This document shows positions 1 through 7,621 of a stretch of DNA of 24,864 bases, one piece after another (the first letter of the stretch is position 1; each line of letters opens with the position of its first letter). Location of the stretch: the NCBI GenBank assembly GCA_026984415.1, contig JALSSE010000012.1:1-24864 (forward strand), read 5' to 3'. The DNA is from Hydrogenothermaceae bacterium (lineage in GTDB: Bacteria; Aquificota; Aquificae; Hydrogenothermales; Hydrogenothermaceae). The translations under genes and the position numbers were made by a program. Under the pieces are notes generated by a model. It was not told the origin of the DNA. It ran no database searches and saw only the letters and a list, made by a program, of their open reading frames with translations.

Positions 1-1009
1 TTCCTAAAGAATTGAAAAATAAAAAATTTAGTTTTCCATATACAATTTTTCTAACTAATTTTCTTAATTTTATCTCTTTTTGTATATCTTTAATCAAATT
101 TAGATAAATACCTTCAGGTGTAGTCTTGTTATTACTGTTAATAATAGAATTTGCTACCATTTCACCAGACTTTAAAGCATAATAAATACCTTCTCCAGTT
201 ACAGGGTCAACTAAACCAGCAGCATCTCCAATTAAAAAAAGTTTATTGTCTTTTACCGGTTTTTCCACAAATTCACCAAACGGAATAAACGCACCTTTTG
301 GTTTTTCATAGAACTGGGATAACTTTCCTACCAGACTTTCATACTGATTATTAAAAATATTTTTGTTTTCTTTATAATCTGCGCCAATACCAACAACTTC
401 TGTATTTTTTCTCGGAAAAATCCATCCGTATCCAGAATTTAAATCACCAAAGTATATTTCTAAATACTGACCATAAGTTTTAGAAGGTAAAAAAGTTTCT
501 AAACAATAACCTGAAGGCTTAAAGTCAGGTTCAATCAGTTTTCTTGTTTTACTTAAAGCCCCATCAGCACCTATTATGTATTTAAAACTTATTATCTCAC
601 CTGTTGATAGTTCTATCTGGTTTTTTAAAAGGTTTATATTTTTAAATACAGTTTTTCCTTTAAAATCACCACCTATTTCTAAAAATTTTTTAAGAAGTGA
701 GTAATCAAATTTTTTTCTATCAACTAAATAAAAAGGAACTTTTGTATTAATAGAATTAATATGTTTATCCTTAAAAAAAATTTTAACTTTGCTTTTTTTA
801 TCCTCTACTACAGAACTTACAAATTTACTGCTAAATATATTTTCTAAAAGGTCAACAGACTTCTGGGTTATAAGACCACCACAGAGTTTTTCCCTTGGAA
901 ATTCTTTTTTATCAATAATAAGAGTTTTATATCCGTGTTTTTTCAGTAAATATCCTGCTGTTGAACCAGAAGGACCAGCCCCTACAATTACTACATCGTA
1001 GTTTTGCAA
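1..1009 (-). CDS. Geranylgeranyl reductase family FAD-dependent oxidoreductase (3' end beyond window)
   Basis: A frame open from a TTG at 1009 to the window edge encodes about 336 residues of a flavoprotein of the geranylgeranyl reductase / digeranylgeranylglycerophospholipid reductase family. Visible motifs are the Rossmann dinucleotide-binding GAGPSG at residues 10-15, a PREKLCGG segment near residue 50 typical of this family, and GDAAGLVDPVTGEG near residue 259, the second FAD-contact motif. Family members reduce isoprenoid double bonds (chlorophyll side chain, archaeal lipids, quinones); the substrate here cannot be read from sequence. The start lies one base past the phoB stop. An in-frame TAG at 1018 excludes a longer form, and TTG is the only plausible initiator; no strong ribosome site precedes it, so translational coupling to phoB is likely. 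The C-terminus is missing because the window ends. Confidence 0.88.
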   Translation of the reverse strand, partial: MQNYDVVIVGAGPSGSTAGYLLKKHGYKTLIIDKKEFPREKLCGGLITQKSVDLLENIFSSKFVSSVVEDKKSKVKIFFKDKHINSINTKVPFYLVDRKKFDYSLLKKFLEIGGDFKGKTVFKNINLLKNQIELSTGEIISFKYIIGADGALSKTRKLIEPDFKPSGYCLETFLPSKTYGQYLEIYFGDLNSGYGWIFPRKNTEVVGIGADYKENKNIFNNQYESLVGKLSQFYEKPKGAFIPFGEFVEKPVKDNKLFLIGDAAGLVDPVTGEGIYYALKSGEMVANSIINSNNKTTPEGIYLNLIKDIQKEIKLRKLVRKIVYGKLNFLFFNSLG

Positions 1010-1010
1010 T

Positions 1011-1703
1011 TTAATCTACCCACTTATAACCAACACCGTGGACAGTTTTAATATGTTTGCCGTACTCACCTAACTTGTTTCTTAACTTTGTAATATGAAC
1101 GTCAACTGTTCTATCGTATATGTCGTACTGCTTTTCATTCCATACTTTTTCTAAAATCTGTTCCCGTGTTTTAACTTTATCAGGACTTGATAGAAGGTAA
1201 TTAAGGAGTTTAAACTCTTTAACTGTCAAAGGAATTTCTTTTCCTTTTATTGAAACGGAAAAGTTTTCAGGATTTACCTCTAAATCTTTAAATTTTTTAA
1301 CTTCTGTTTTTCTACCAGTTGATTTGTTTTTTTCATATCTTCTTAAAACTGCCCTTATTCTTGCAACCAGTTCTTTAAAAGAAAATGGTTTTGTGATGTA
1401 ATCATCTGCTCCTAATTCAAGACCAACTACCTTATCAATTTCTGTGCTTTTTGCCGTAAGCATTATTATAGGAACATCTTTAAAATCCTCTGAACTTCTT
1501 AACCTTTTGCATACCTCAATTCCATCAATATCTGGAAGCATAATATCTAAAATAATTAAATCAGGTTTTTCATGTTCTAAACTTCTTAACGCATCAATGC
1601 TGTTAAGGAATGATTTTACTTCAAAATTTTCTTTTGACAAATTGTAAACAAGAAGTTCATTAATGTCTTCATCATCTTCAATAATATAAACTTTTGGCTT
1701 CAT
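1011..1703 (-). CDS. phoB: OmpR/PhoB-type response regulator
   Basis: A 230-residue two-component regulator. The receiver domain (about 1-120) has the acidic pair at D10-D11, the phosphoacceptor D53 in ILDIMLPD, the conserved T in MLTAKS and the lysine in TKPF. The C-terminal winged-helix domain (about 133-230) carries the OmpR-family signature ending in VDVHITKLRNKLG and TVHGVGYKW. It follows the histidine kinase gene by 12 bases with a GAGGG ribosome site, so the two form a cognate pair. A PhoB-like phosphate-starvation role is the closest family match, but no pst, phoU or alkaline phosphatase gene is in the window. The assignment to phosphate rests on family resemblance only. Confidence 0.88.
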   Translation of the reverse strand: MKPKVYIIEDDEDINELLVYNLSKENFEVKSFLNSIDALRSLEHEKPDLIILDIMLPDIDGIEVCKRLRSSEDFKDVPIIMLTAKSTEIDKVVGLELGADDYITKPFSFKELVARIRAVLRRYEKNKSTGRKTEVKKFKDLEVNPENFSVSIKGKEIPLTVKEFKLLNYLLSSPDKVKTREQILEKVWNEKQYDIYDRTVDVHITKLRNKLGEYGKHIKTVHGVGYKWVD

Positions 1704-1715
1704 TCTTTCCCTCTT

Positions 1716-2732
1716 TTAATTTGAATCTGGTATTTTTACAATAAACTTTGAACCTTTTCCAAATTCACTTTCAACAGAAACTTTTCCATTATGTGATTCT
1801 GCAATGTGTTTAACAATAGAAAGCCCCAGACCTGTTCCTCCAATATTTCTACTTCTTGATTTATCAACCCTGTAAAATCTTTCAAATATCAAAGGTAAAG
1901 ATTCTTTTGGAATACCTATCCCTGTGTCTTCTACTTCAATAAAAGAGTAATTATTTTTCTTATAAGCTGAAATTTCTACTTTACCGTCTTGCCTATTGTA
2001 TTTTACTGCATTTTCTATAAGGTTTTTTAAAAGAATATTAATCTTTTTCCTGTCTGCAAAAAGGGTAAAATCTTTTTCAATATTATTTTTAAGCTGAATA
2101 TTTTTTTCAGAGGCAATATCTTCTAAATCTTTGAAAATATCTAAAACTAAAAAATAAAGTTTTATATTTTTCTTCTCTATTTTTTCTTCTTTTGATTCTA
2201 ATTTTGCCAAAACTAATAAATCGTTAATCAGACTATCCATCTGATTTATTCTCTTTTTCCCCATCTTTGCAAAATTTTTTACAGTAGGAAGGTCATCTTC
2301 CAATTCTATTGTTTCCATAACACCTTTTAAAACTGCTATCGGAGTTTTCAACTCATGGGAAACGTTTGAAACAAAATCTTTTTTTGCCTGCTTGTAAACT
2401 TCAAATGGAGTTATATCAGAAAAGTGGAGAAATTTTTTATTTCCAATTTCATAAAAATTTAATAAATATATTTTGTCTTTTATATTTACTTCTTCATTTT
2501 TTAAAATTACACCTTTTGACTGTTCTTTTCCTTTGAACTCGTGGGAGATGATTGAGTAAAGATAATCATCCTTTATGACATCTGCAAAATTTTTACCTTC
2601 AATATCCTCTATATCAAGGATTTTTTTGGCATATTTATTCATAAATTCTATATTTTTTTGGTCGTCAATTATTATTATTCCTTCTTTTAAAAAGTTTAAA
2701 AATTTTAAAATGTCCTGTGGTTCTATATTCAT
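1716..2732 (-). CDS. phoR: PhoR-like sensor histidine kinase, apparently soluble
   Basis: A 338-residue histidine kinase. Residues about 5-110 look like a PAS sensor fold. A HisKA dimerisation domain follows with phosphoacceptor H126 in VSHELKTP, then a HATPase domain with N box around N241, G1 box DTGIGIP at 269-275, F box FERFYRVD and G2 box GGTGLGLSI at 298-306. There is no hydrophobic segment long enough to be a membrane helix. That is unusual for PhoR, which normally has N-terminal membrane helices, and suggests cytoplasmic sensing or sensing through a partner. The ATG overlaps the kdsB stop in an ATGA junction, so it is translated coupled to kdsB and precedes its response regulator. The signal is unknown. 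Confidence 0.87.
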   Translation of the reverse strand: MNIEPQDILKFLNFLKEGIIIIDDQKNIEFMNKYAKKILDIEDIEGKNFADVIKDDYLYSIISHEFKGKEQSKGVILKNEEVNIKDKIYLLNFYEIGNKKFLHFSDITPFEVYKQAKKDFVSNVSHELKTPIAVLKGVMETIELEDDLPTVKNFAKMGKKRINQMDSLINDLLVLAKLESKEEKIEKKNIKLYFLVLDIFKDLEDIASEKNIQLKNNIEKDFTLFADRKKINILLKNLIENAVKYNRQDGKVEISAYKKNNYSFIEVEDTGIGIPKESLPLIFERFYRVDKSRSRNIGGTGLGLSIVKHIAESHNGKVSVESEFGKGSKFIVKIPDSN

Positions 2733-3475
2733 ACTTCCCCTTCTACTAATTTACAAAAATGCTGGTAATCTTCTTTTGTATCAATACCAACAGTATCCTT
2801 ATTTGCCTGAAATAATTTAATCCTGTATCCGTTAAATAGCAACCTTAACTGTTCTAATTTTTCTATTTCTTCAATAGGAGATGGTTTCAGGTTATATGCA
2901 AACTCAAGTAGAACTTCTCTTTTATATCCATAAACTCCTATATGCTTTGCAGGAATATTTTTGTAGAGCTTCTTCATTTCTTCAAAGCTTATGTCCCTAT
3001 AAAAAGGGATAGGACTCCTTGAAAAGTAAAGTGCAAAATTATCTTTATCTAAAACAACTTTCACAATGTTAGGATTAATGTAGTGGTCTTCATCCTGTAT
3101 TGGATAAAAGAGGCTTGTAATATCTGCATCGTTTAAACCATCTACCACTTTTTCTATATCCTCCGGGTCTAAAAGAGGTTCGTCACCCTGTACATTTATT
3201 ATTTTTTCTTCGTTTAGTTCTTCTGCCACAAATGCAACCCTATCACTTCCACTTTTTAAATCTGAAGGGGTCATTACAGCTTCAATCCCTTTTTCATTTT
3301 TAAAAATATTTTTTATCTCTTCACTATCAGTAGCAACTATAACCTTATCAACATTCTTTACTTTTCTACAGTTTTCTGCTGTCCAGAATATTATAGGTTT
3401 TCCTTTTACTTCTAAAAGTAGTTTATCTTTAAGTCTTGTTGAGCCTTTCCTTGCTGGAATTATAATTACAGCCAT
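2729..3475 (-). CDS. kdsB: 3-deoxy-manno-octulosonate cytidylyltransferase (CMP-Kdo synthetase)
   Basis: A 248-residue sugar nucleotidyltransferase that activates Kdo with CTP to CMP-Kdo for the inner core of lipopolysaccharide, in the cytoplasm. Seen directly: the N-terminal IIPARKGSTRL signature (residues 5-15), VATD at 47-50, SGSDRV at 75-80 and INVQGDEPLLDP around 93-104, in which D98 matches the Mg-binding aspartate of KdsB. Length matches the family (about 245-255). A GAGGGG ribosome site sits 4 bases before the ATG, and the stop overlaps the phoR start by four bases. It shows that the cell makes lipopolysaccharide and is therefore Gram-negative. The pairing of kdsB with a two-component system is a contextual hint that the operon concerns the envelope. 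Confidence 0.93.
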   Translation of the reverse strand: MAVIIIPARKGSTRLKDKLLLEVKGKPIIFWTAENCRKVKNVDKVIVATDSEEIKNIFKNEKGIEAVMTPSDLKSGSDRVAFVAEELNEEKIINVQGDEPLLDPEDIEKVVDGLNDADITSLFYPIQDEDHYINPNIVKVVLDKDNFALYFSRSPIPFYRDISFEEMKKLYKNIPAKHIGVYGYKREVLLEFAYNLKPSPIEEIEKLEQLRLLFNGYRIKLFQANKDTVGIDTKEDYQHFCKLVEGEV

Positions 3476-3482
3476 TATCCCC

Positions 3483-4571
3483 TCACTGAAAATAAATTGG
3501 ATTTGTTACAGCAACAGGTGAAACACCTAAAAGGATATTAAATGGCAGCCTCATTTTATATCTGTAAACAATAAAAGTATAAGAACTGCTGTTTTTTGGA
3601 GTTATCTTTAAACTACCAGCACTGTAATTTGAACTGACTTTTCCATTTAAAAGAACTGATGTATATACATTTTCTCCATTTACTTTTAAATGGATTACAG
3701 GCTTTTCAGAAAGGTCAACTACGTTTCCTAATAAATAATTTTTTGTTATTCCTTTAACAAAAATATCCATATCAAAATCTTTATCTGTTAGATAAATTAT
3801 ATTATTTCCATTCTTTAAAGCGTTGAAAACTATCTCTTTATTTTTTTGAAGGTTCATTGAAAGGATATCTGTTGTGTAAATTTTATTTTTTACCATTCCA
3901 AGAAGATAGTTGAAATCTAAAATCAGGTTTTTTCCGTTTTCATTTGCAGTTTTTATTCTACTGTAAGCTCCTACTCCACCTAACACACAGGTTATTTTTT
4001 GTGGGTCGTAATCTGTCAAAGATTCTTCTATTTTTGCATAACTTTTTAGATTTTCATAAGCCTTTTCTTTATTAAATGGATACCAGATAAAAAATTTAAA
4101 AATTTTAGGGAAATCAGTTATATTGAATTCTAAAGATTTTGTGAAATTTAGTATTTCTTTACACTGGTTTGGTTTTAAATCTTTTACTTCTTTTCCAAAA
4201 GGGACAATAGAAAAGTTAGAAAAATTCACATTTCCGTTCTTAACAGAACACTTTGACAGAATAACCTTATCCCTGTAAATCCCTTCTAAAGAGGAAGACC
4301 CTGAATTACAATCTGTAACCATTGATACGGAGATATTATTTTTATCCATTCCTTTTAAAACATCTAATTTATCAGCTGTAGAAAGATTAGAAAATGAAGT
4401 ATAGATATCGTAAGAAACAAAGTAAGAATTTATATTTTCTGGAAAATCAATTTCTTTTTTAGATAATTCTTTTATCTCAACAATTTTTACAGGAAGTATG
4501 TAATCTAAAATAAAAATAAATAAAATAATTAAAACTAAACCTAAAAATAACTTTATTCCTGTTCTTTTCAC
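3483..4571 (-). CDS. Membrane-anchored PHP-fold-like protein lacking metal ligands
   Basis: A 362-residue protein starting at GTG. Residues 6-26 form one hydrophobic helix, giving a signal anchor with the rest probably periplasmic. I recognise a degenerate PHP (polymerase/histidinol phosphatase) pattern: YDIYTSFS at 54-61 aligns with the usual HxHTxxS but both histidines are lost (D55, Y57). VTDCNS at 85-90 aligns with ITDHNS with H replaced by C88. GGVGAYSRIK aligns with GGSDAHGRIK with D and H replaced by G and Y. The tail SPVAVTNPIYF resembles the SNPIY ending of extracellular PHP proteins. If the alignment is right, no metal site remains and the protein is a non-catalytic relative. It heads the kdsB-phoR-phoB operon, 7 bases before kdsB. 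The ribosome site is weak (GGTG). Function unknown. Confidence 0.62.
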   Translation of the reverse strand: MKRTGIKLFLGLVLIILFIFILDYILPVKIVEIKELSKKEIDFPENINSYFVSYDIYTSFSNLSTADKLDVLKGMDKNNISVSMVTDCNSGSSSLEGIYRDKVILSKCSVKNGNVNFSNFSIVPFGKEVKDLKPNQCKEILNFTKSLEFNITDFPKIFKFFIWYPFNKEKAYENLKSYAKIEESLTDYDPQKITCVLGGVGAYSRIKTANENGKNLILDFNYLLGMVKNKIYTTDILSMNLQKNKEIVFNALKNGNNIIYLTDKDFDMDIFVKGITKNYLLGNVVDLSEKPVIHLKVNGENVYTSVLLNGKVSSNYSAGSLKITPKNSSSYTFIVYRYKMRLPFNILLGVSPVAVTNPIYFQ

Positions 4572-4599
4572 AGTTCACCACTAATTATTGATTTATTTA

Positions 4600-4605
4600 A
4601 TTATA
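4600..4605 (-). promoter_or_regulatory. Possible -10 box for the minus-strand PHP-like/kdsB operon
   Basis: On the minus strand a perfect TATAAT lies 29 bases before the GTG of the PHP-like gene. No good -35 stands at 16-18 bases; the nearest TTG-type hexamer (TTGCGA, 4631-4626) is 20 bases away. The 125-base gap between the two divergent transcription units must hold both promoters. Confidence 0.35.
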
Positions 4606-4663
4606 TCCTATTTCTTTTCAGTTCTTCGCAAATTTTGTTTCGTTAATCAGGTTATTACATATA

Positions 4664-4669
4664 GTATAA
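4664..4669 (+). promoter_or_regulatory. Possible -10 box for the plus-strand small-protein operon
   Basis: A TATAAT in the context AGTATAATAAG lies about 28 bases before the ATG at 4697 and about 15 bases before the CGGAGG ribosome site. The -35 region at normal spacing is poor, so this is a tentative promoter based on the -10 hexamer and position only. Confidence 0.35.
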
Positions 4670-4696
4670 TAAGATAATAACTATCGGAGGTTTCAA

Positions 4697-4861
4697 ATGG
4701 ACACAGAAAGCACATGGTTTGAATATGCTGGAATAATATTCTTTACTTTCATGGTTATAACAGTAGGACTTTTATGGGGATTATCAATAAAGGCAAGTTA
4801 TAATGAAGAGAAAGAAAGGGAGAAGCAAAAGCAAAAAAAGGAAGAAAATTTAAATGAATAG
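4697..4861 (+). CDS. Small single-pass membrane protein (54 aa)
   Basis: A short frame with a strong ribosome site (CGGAGG, 6 bases before the ATG) encodes 54 residues: a short N-terminus with acidic residues and two aromatic residues (WFEY, 7-10), one transmembrane helix at about 11-31, then a tail of about 22 residues almost entirely K, E, Q and R. The stop overlaps the next start by 8 bases, which supports translation and co-expression. The layout (tiny helix plus charged tail) resembles small accessory subunits such as CcoQ of cbb3 oxidases, but I cannot establish homology and no oxidase genes are in view. It is the first gene of the plus-strand operon and is too short for many gene finders. 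Confidence 0.72.
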   Translation: MDTESTWFEYAGIIFFTFMVITVGLLWGLSIKASYNEEKEREKQKQKKEENLNE

Positions 4862-5342
4862 AAATTACCCGTTTATTATTATCACAGCTTTTGGTATCAT
4901 TGCCTCGTTAATTCTTGTCTATATGTTTGTTTACCAGAAAGCCATTAACACAGTAAGAGAATCAGCACTGATAGAAAAAGCATACCCGAGGATAAAGCCT
5001 GAAGAGTACATAAACCAGTTAAAAATGGAAGCAGAAAAAAACAACCTGAAAATTATAGAAATAACAAAAACAGAAAAAACATTTATAGTACAGCTTGTAA
5101 ATAAAAAACTTTTAGAAAAATTGATAAATATAAATCCCGGAGCTTCTGTCCTAACAATTGTAAATTTATCTATTTACGATTTAGGAGATGGAACTGCAGT
5201 TGTAGGTACTAACCCTTATTTATGGGACATTATGATGCCGAGTAATTATATAGACGACCTTGCAGAAGGTTATTCAAAAGAACTTTCATTAATCCTTGAT
5301 GATATTTTCTGGCAAATAAAAAAGAAAAAAGAAAGTTTATAA
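4854..5342 (+). CDS. Membrane-anchored DUF302-like protein
   Basis: A 162-residue protein with one N-terminal transmembrane helix (about 7-27) and a soluble domain. The segment from about 95 to 150 (SVLTIVNLSIYDLGDG...VVGTNPYLWDIM, then an amphipathic helix ending ILDDIFWQI) has the layout of DUF302 domains: a beta strand, a charged turn with a DG pair, a short strand ending in NP, then a C-terminal helix. The match is by pattern recognition only. The start overlaps the preceding small-protein gene by 8 bases, with a GGAAG ribosome site about 10 bases upstream. The next gene starts 14 bases later. Two anchored proteins in front of a phosphohexomutase suggest a membrane role, but no function can be assigned. 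Confidence 0.7.
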   Translation: MNRNYPFIIITAFGIIASLILVYMFVYQKAINTVRESALIEKAYPRIKPEEYINQLKMEAEKNNLKIIEITKTEKTFIVQLVNKKLLEKLININPGASVLTIVNLSIYDLGDGTAVVGTNPYLWDIMMPSNYIDDLAEGYSKELSLILDDIFWQIKKKKESL

Positions 5343-5356
5343 AAAGGAGGGTAGCT

Positions 5357-6736
5357 ATGGCAATAAAATTTGGAACAGATGGATGGCGGGCAATTATAGC
5401 TGAAGAGTTTACATTTGATAATGTGGCAAAAGTTTCACAGGCACATGCAGACCATTTAAAAGAAAAAAACGGAAAAAAAGTTGTTATAGGTTATGACCCA
5501 AGGTTTATGTCAGAGGATTTTGCAAAAGTATCTGCTGAAGTGTTTGCAAGTAATGGTTTTGAAGTTATCCTTTCAAAAGGAATATGTACAACTCCAGCTT
5601 TATCCCTTGCTGCAAAAGATTTAGGTGCAGATGAGGGGATAATGATTACAGCTTCCCATAATGGATACAGATACAACGGATATAAAATAAAAGGTGGATA
5701 TGGGGGACCAGGAACACCAGAAATAATATCTTCAGTTGAAAGCAAAATAGGAAAATCAGATATAAAAACAGGAAATACAAACTGGGAAGAGTACGATTTC
5801 ACACAACACTATTTGGATAAACTAAAAACATATCTCATTCCAAACATTTTCTCACAAAAACAGGAAAAAGTAGTCCACGACCCAATGCACGGGGCCGCAA
5901 TGGGACTGCTCAATAAAATATTAGAAGGAACCTTAATAGATGTCTTTGAGATAAACCATTACAGAGATGCATTCTTTGGAGGACACCACCCAGAACCGAT
6001 AGAAAAAAATCTCTCTTTACTAAAAGGTAAAACTGTTGCAACAGAATCTATTTTAGGAATTGCAAATGATGGAGATGGGGACAGGGTTGGAATAGTTGAC
6101 GAAGCAGGTGAATTTGTCAGTACACAGTTAGGGTACGTTCTATTGCTTTTACATACAATAAGAAATAAAAAATATCCCGGCTCTGTTGTGAAAACAGTTT
6201 CAACTTCTTATCTTGTTGACAGAATTTGCAAAAAAGAAGGAAGAAAACTCCACAAAACCCCTGTTGGTTTTAAATACGTTGCCGATATAATGTTAAAAGA
6301 ACAGGTAGCTTTTGGTGGAGAAGAATCAGGAGGATACGGATTTGGATTCCACATACCAGAAAGGGATGGTTTATTATCTGGACTTATGATTTTAGAAATG
6401 GTTCAATTACACGGAAAACCACTTACACAGATAATACAGGATGTTTTTGATGAATTTGGAACAGCCTATTACAATAGGGTAGATTTAAAAGTAGAAGGAG
6501 ACCAGGGAAGAGAGCTTGTCAAAAAATTAAGGGGAGAGCCCCTTTCAGAACTTGCTGGAATGAAAGTAAAAGAAGTAGATTTAACAGATGGTGTAAAACT
6601 TATATTTGAAGATGATGGGTGGCTTCTTTTCAGAGCTTCAGGTACAGAACCAGTTTTAAGGATTTATGCTGAAGCACCTTCTAAAGAAGAACTAAAAAAA
6701 TTATTAGAAGAAGGACAAAAACTTATAGAAAAATAA
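5357..6736 (+). CDS. Phosphoglucomutase/phosphomannomutase family phosphohexomutase
   Basis: A 459-residue alpha-D-phosphohexomutase interconverting hexose 1- and 6-phosphates in the cytoplasm. All four active-site loops are visible: catalytic phosphoserine S100 in ITASHNGYRYNG, the metal loop DGDGDR at 238-243, the sugar-recognition loop GGEESGG at about 320, and the phosphate-binding loop FRASGTEPVLRIY near the C-terminus. The length is typical. GEESGG is the glucose/mannose-type sugar loop rather than the GlmM or N-acetylglucosamine type, favouring a glucose- or mannose-phosphate substrate, but this is not decisive. Ribosome site AAAGGAGGG precedes the ATG. The stop abuts the next gene. 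It may supply sugar nucleotides for surface polysaccharide, in keeping with kdsB nearby. Confidence 0.9.
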   Translation: MAIKFGTDGWRAIIAEEFTFDNVAKVSQAHADHLKEKNGKKVVIGYDPRFMSEDFAKVSAEVFASNGFEVILSKGICTTPALSLAAKDLGADEGIMITASHNGYRYNGYKIKGGYGGPGTPEIISSVESKIGKSDIKTGNTNWEEYDFTQHYLDKLKTYLIPNIFSQKQEKVVHDPMHGAAMGLLNKILEGTLIDVFEINHYRDAFFGGHHPEPIEKNLSLLKGKTVATESILGIANDGDGDRVGIVDEAGEFVSTQLGYVLLLLHTIRNKKYPGSVVKTVSTSYLVDRICKKEGRKLHKTPVGFKYVADIMLKEQVAFGGEESGGYGFGFHIPERDGLLSGLMILEMVQLHGKPLTQIIQDVFDEFGTAYYNRVDLKVEGDQGRELVKKLRGEPLSELAGMKVKEVDLTDGVKLIFEDDGWLLFRASGTEPVLRIYAEAPSKEELKKLLEEGQKLIEK

Positions 6737-6747
6737 TGGAGGAAAAG

Positions 6748-7161
6748 ATGGAAAAAGTTTATCAACCTTACGATGTTAGAATGTCAGAGGATGGAGAGAT
6801 TGTAGCTATTGTTGAACCAGACAGTTATTTAGAAGAAATGATAGAAAATAAAGAAACCTGCTGGGAAATAGAACTTGACGTTGATTACGATGAAGAATCA
6901 GAAGAGCCTTACTTACTTATCACTCTTCATAAAGACAAAGGTCAGATATTTATGGCTTTCCCTTATGGAGAAGCATGGGAAAGTTTAGCTGAAAAAGGAA
7001 TTATAACAGTTGCATTGATTACACAGTTTGATTTAGAACAGGAAAATGTACACGATGCAATAACAATATCAATGGAATTAGACGAACATTTCAAAGGATT
7101 TATAGACGGTGCATCAAGGATGTGGGAAGCCTGTCAGGTTGAAGAAGAAGAAGAAAAATGA
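6748..7161 (+). CDS. Acidic conserved hypothetical protein
   Basis: A 137-residue acidic protein with no recognisable domain and no membrane helix; it ends in a run of five glutamates. I place the start at ATG 6748. An upstream in-frame ATG at 6736 (adding MEEK) overlaps the GGAGG at 6738-6742, which sits 5 bases before 6748 and is therefore the ribosome site for it. The predicted content is strands (WEIELDVDY, PYLLITLHK) and helices, with several tryptophans. The stop overlaps the next start in an ATGA junction, so it is co-translated with the thioesterase gene, and it lies immediately after the phosphohexomutase. Function unknown; the gene arrangement supports it being real. Confidence 0.75.
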   Translation: MEKVYQPYDVRMSEDGEIVAIVEPDSYLEEMIENKETCWEIELDVDYDEESEEPYLLITLHKDKGQIFMAFPYGEAWESLAEKGIITVALITQFDLEQENVHDAITISMELDEHFKGFIDGASRMWEACQVEEEEEK

Positions 7162-7550
7162 AAATTCTCATTTACAAACGGAAAGTAAACTTTTACGAAA
7201 CAGATGCACAGGGTATAGTTCACCATTCAAACTACCCAAGATACTTTGAAGAAGCAAGGGGGTTCTATTTAGAAGAAATAGGATACCCCTACCACCTTGT
7301 AAGGAATGAATTAAATATTGATATTGTATTAACAGAACTAAATGTGATTTATAAAAAACCATTAAATTTTGGAGACAATTTTGAAATCCATTTTGGAATT
7401 TCAGAAATAAATAAGTATCTGTTTACATTTAAATATTTTGTAAAAAAAGGCAGTATCCTGTGTTCAGAAGGAACAACCAAACACTGTTGTATAGACAGAA
7501 CATCAAAAAAAATAAAGCCTGTCCCAAAAGAAATTTTAAAAGATATATAA
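7158..7550 (+). CDS. ybgC: YbgC/FadM-type acyl-CoA thioesterase (hotdog fold)
   Basis: A 130-residue single hotdog-domain protein of the 4HBT thioesterase family, which hydrolyses acyl-CoA or acyl-ACP thioesters. The family motif is clear: YETDAQGIVHHSNYPRYFEEAR at about residues 13-34, with the catalytic aspartate at D16, the nucleotide-loop G19 and the H22-H23 pair where YbgC has its active-site histidine. Length matches YbgC (about 130-135). Its ATG overlaps the preceding stop by four bases. In proteobacteria ybgC travels with tol-pal; no tol or pal genes are in this window, so the link to envelope lipid metabolism is only suggestive. The exact substrate cannot be read from sequence. Confidence 0.85.
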   Translation: MKILIYKRKVNFYETDAQGIVHHSNYPRYFEEARGFYLEEIGYPYHLVRNELNIDIVLTELNVIYKKPLNFGDNFEIHFGISEINKYLFTFKYFVKKGSILCSEGTTKHCCIDRTSKKIKPVPKEILKDI

Positions 7551-7571
7551 CCTTCTAATTAATTCTAAATT

Positions 7572-7597
7572 TAAAATCTTCCGAATTATTAGGATAA
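7572..7597 (+). promoter_or_regulatory. Possible sigma-28 (FliA)-type promoter of the chemoreceptor gene
   Basis: TAAAATCT (7572-7579), ten bases, then TAGGATAA (7590-7597). This resembles the FliA consensus TAAAGTTT-N11-GCCGATAA (six of eight matches upstream, GATAA in the -10, spacing one short). Chemoreceptor genes are classic sigma-28 targets. A sigma-70 reading (TTTAAA-N17-GATAAT) is also possible in the same stretch. Confidence 0.4.
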
Positions 7598-7603
7598 TAA
7601 TTC
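7583..7603. repeat. Perfect inverted repeat 19 bases before the chemoreceptor gene
   Basis: GAATTATT, five bases (AGGAT), AATAATTC: two perfect 8-base arms. It overlaps the -10 half of the proposed promoter and could be an operator or a leader hairpin. It has no T-tract after it, so it is not a standard terminator of the preceding operon. Confidence 0.6.
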
Positions 7604-7621
7604 TAACTTTAGAGGGTTCCT

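Noticed and set aside
789..1001. Plus-strand 70-residue frame over the flavoprotein start
   Set aside because: It is antisense to a well-supported flavoprotein gene and shows no ribosome site or domain.
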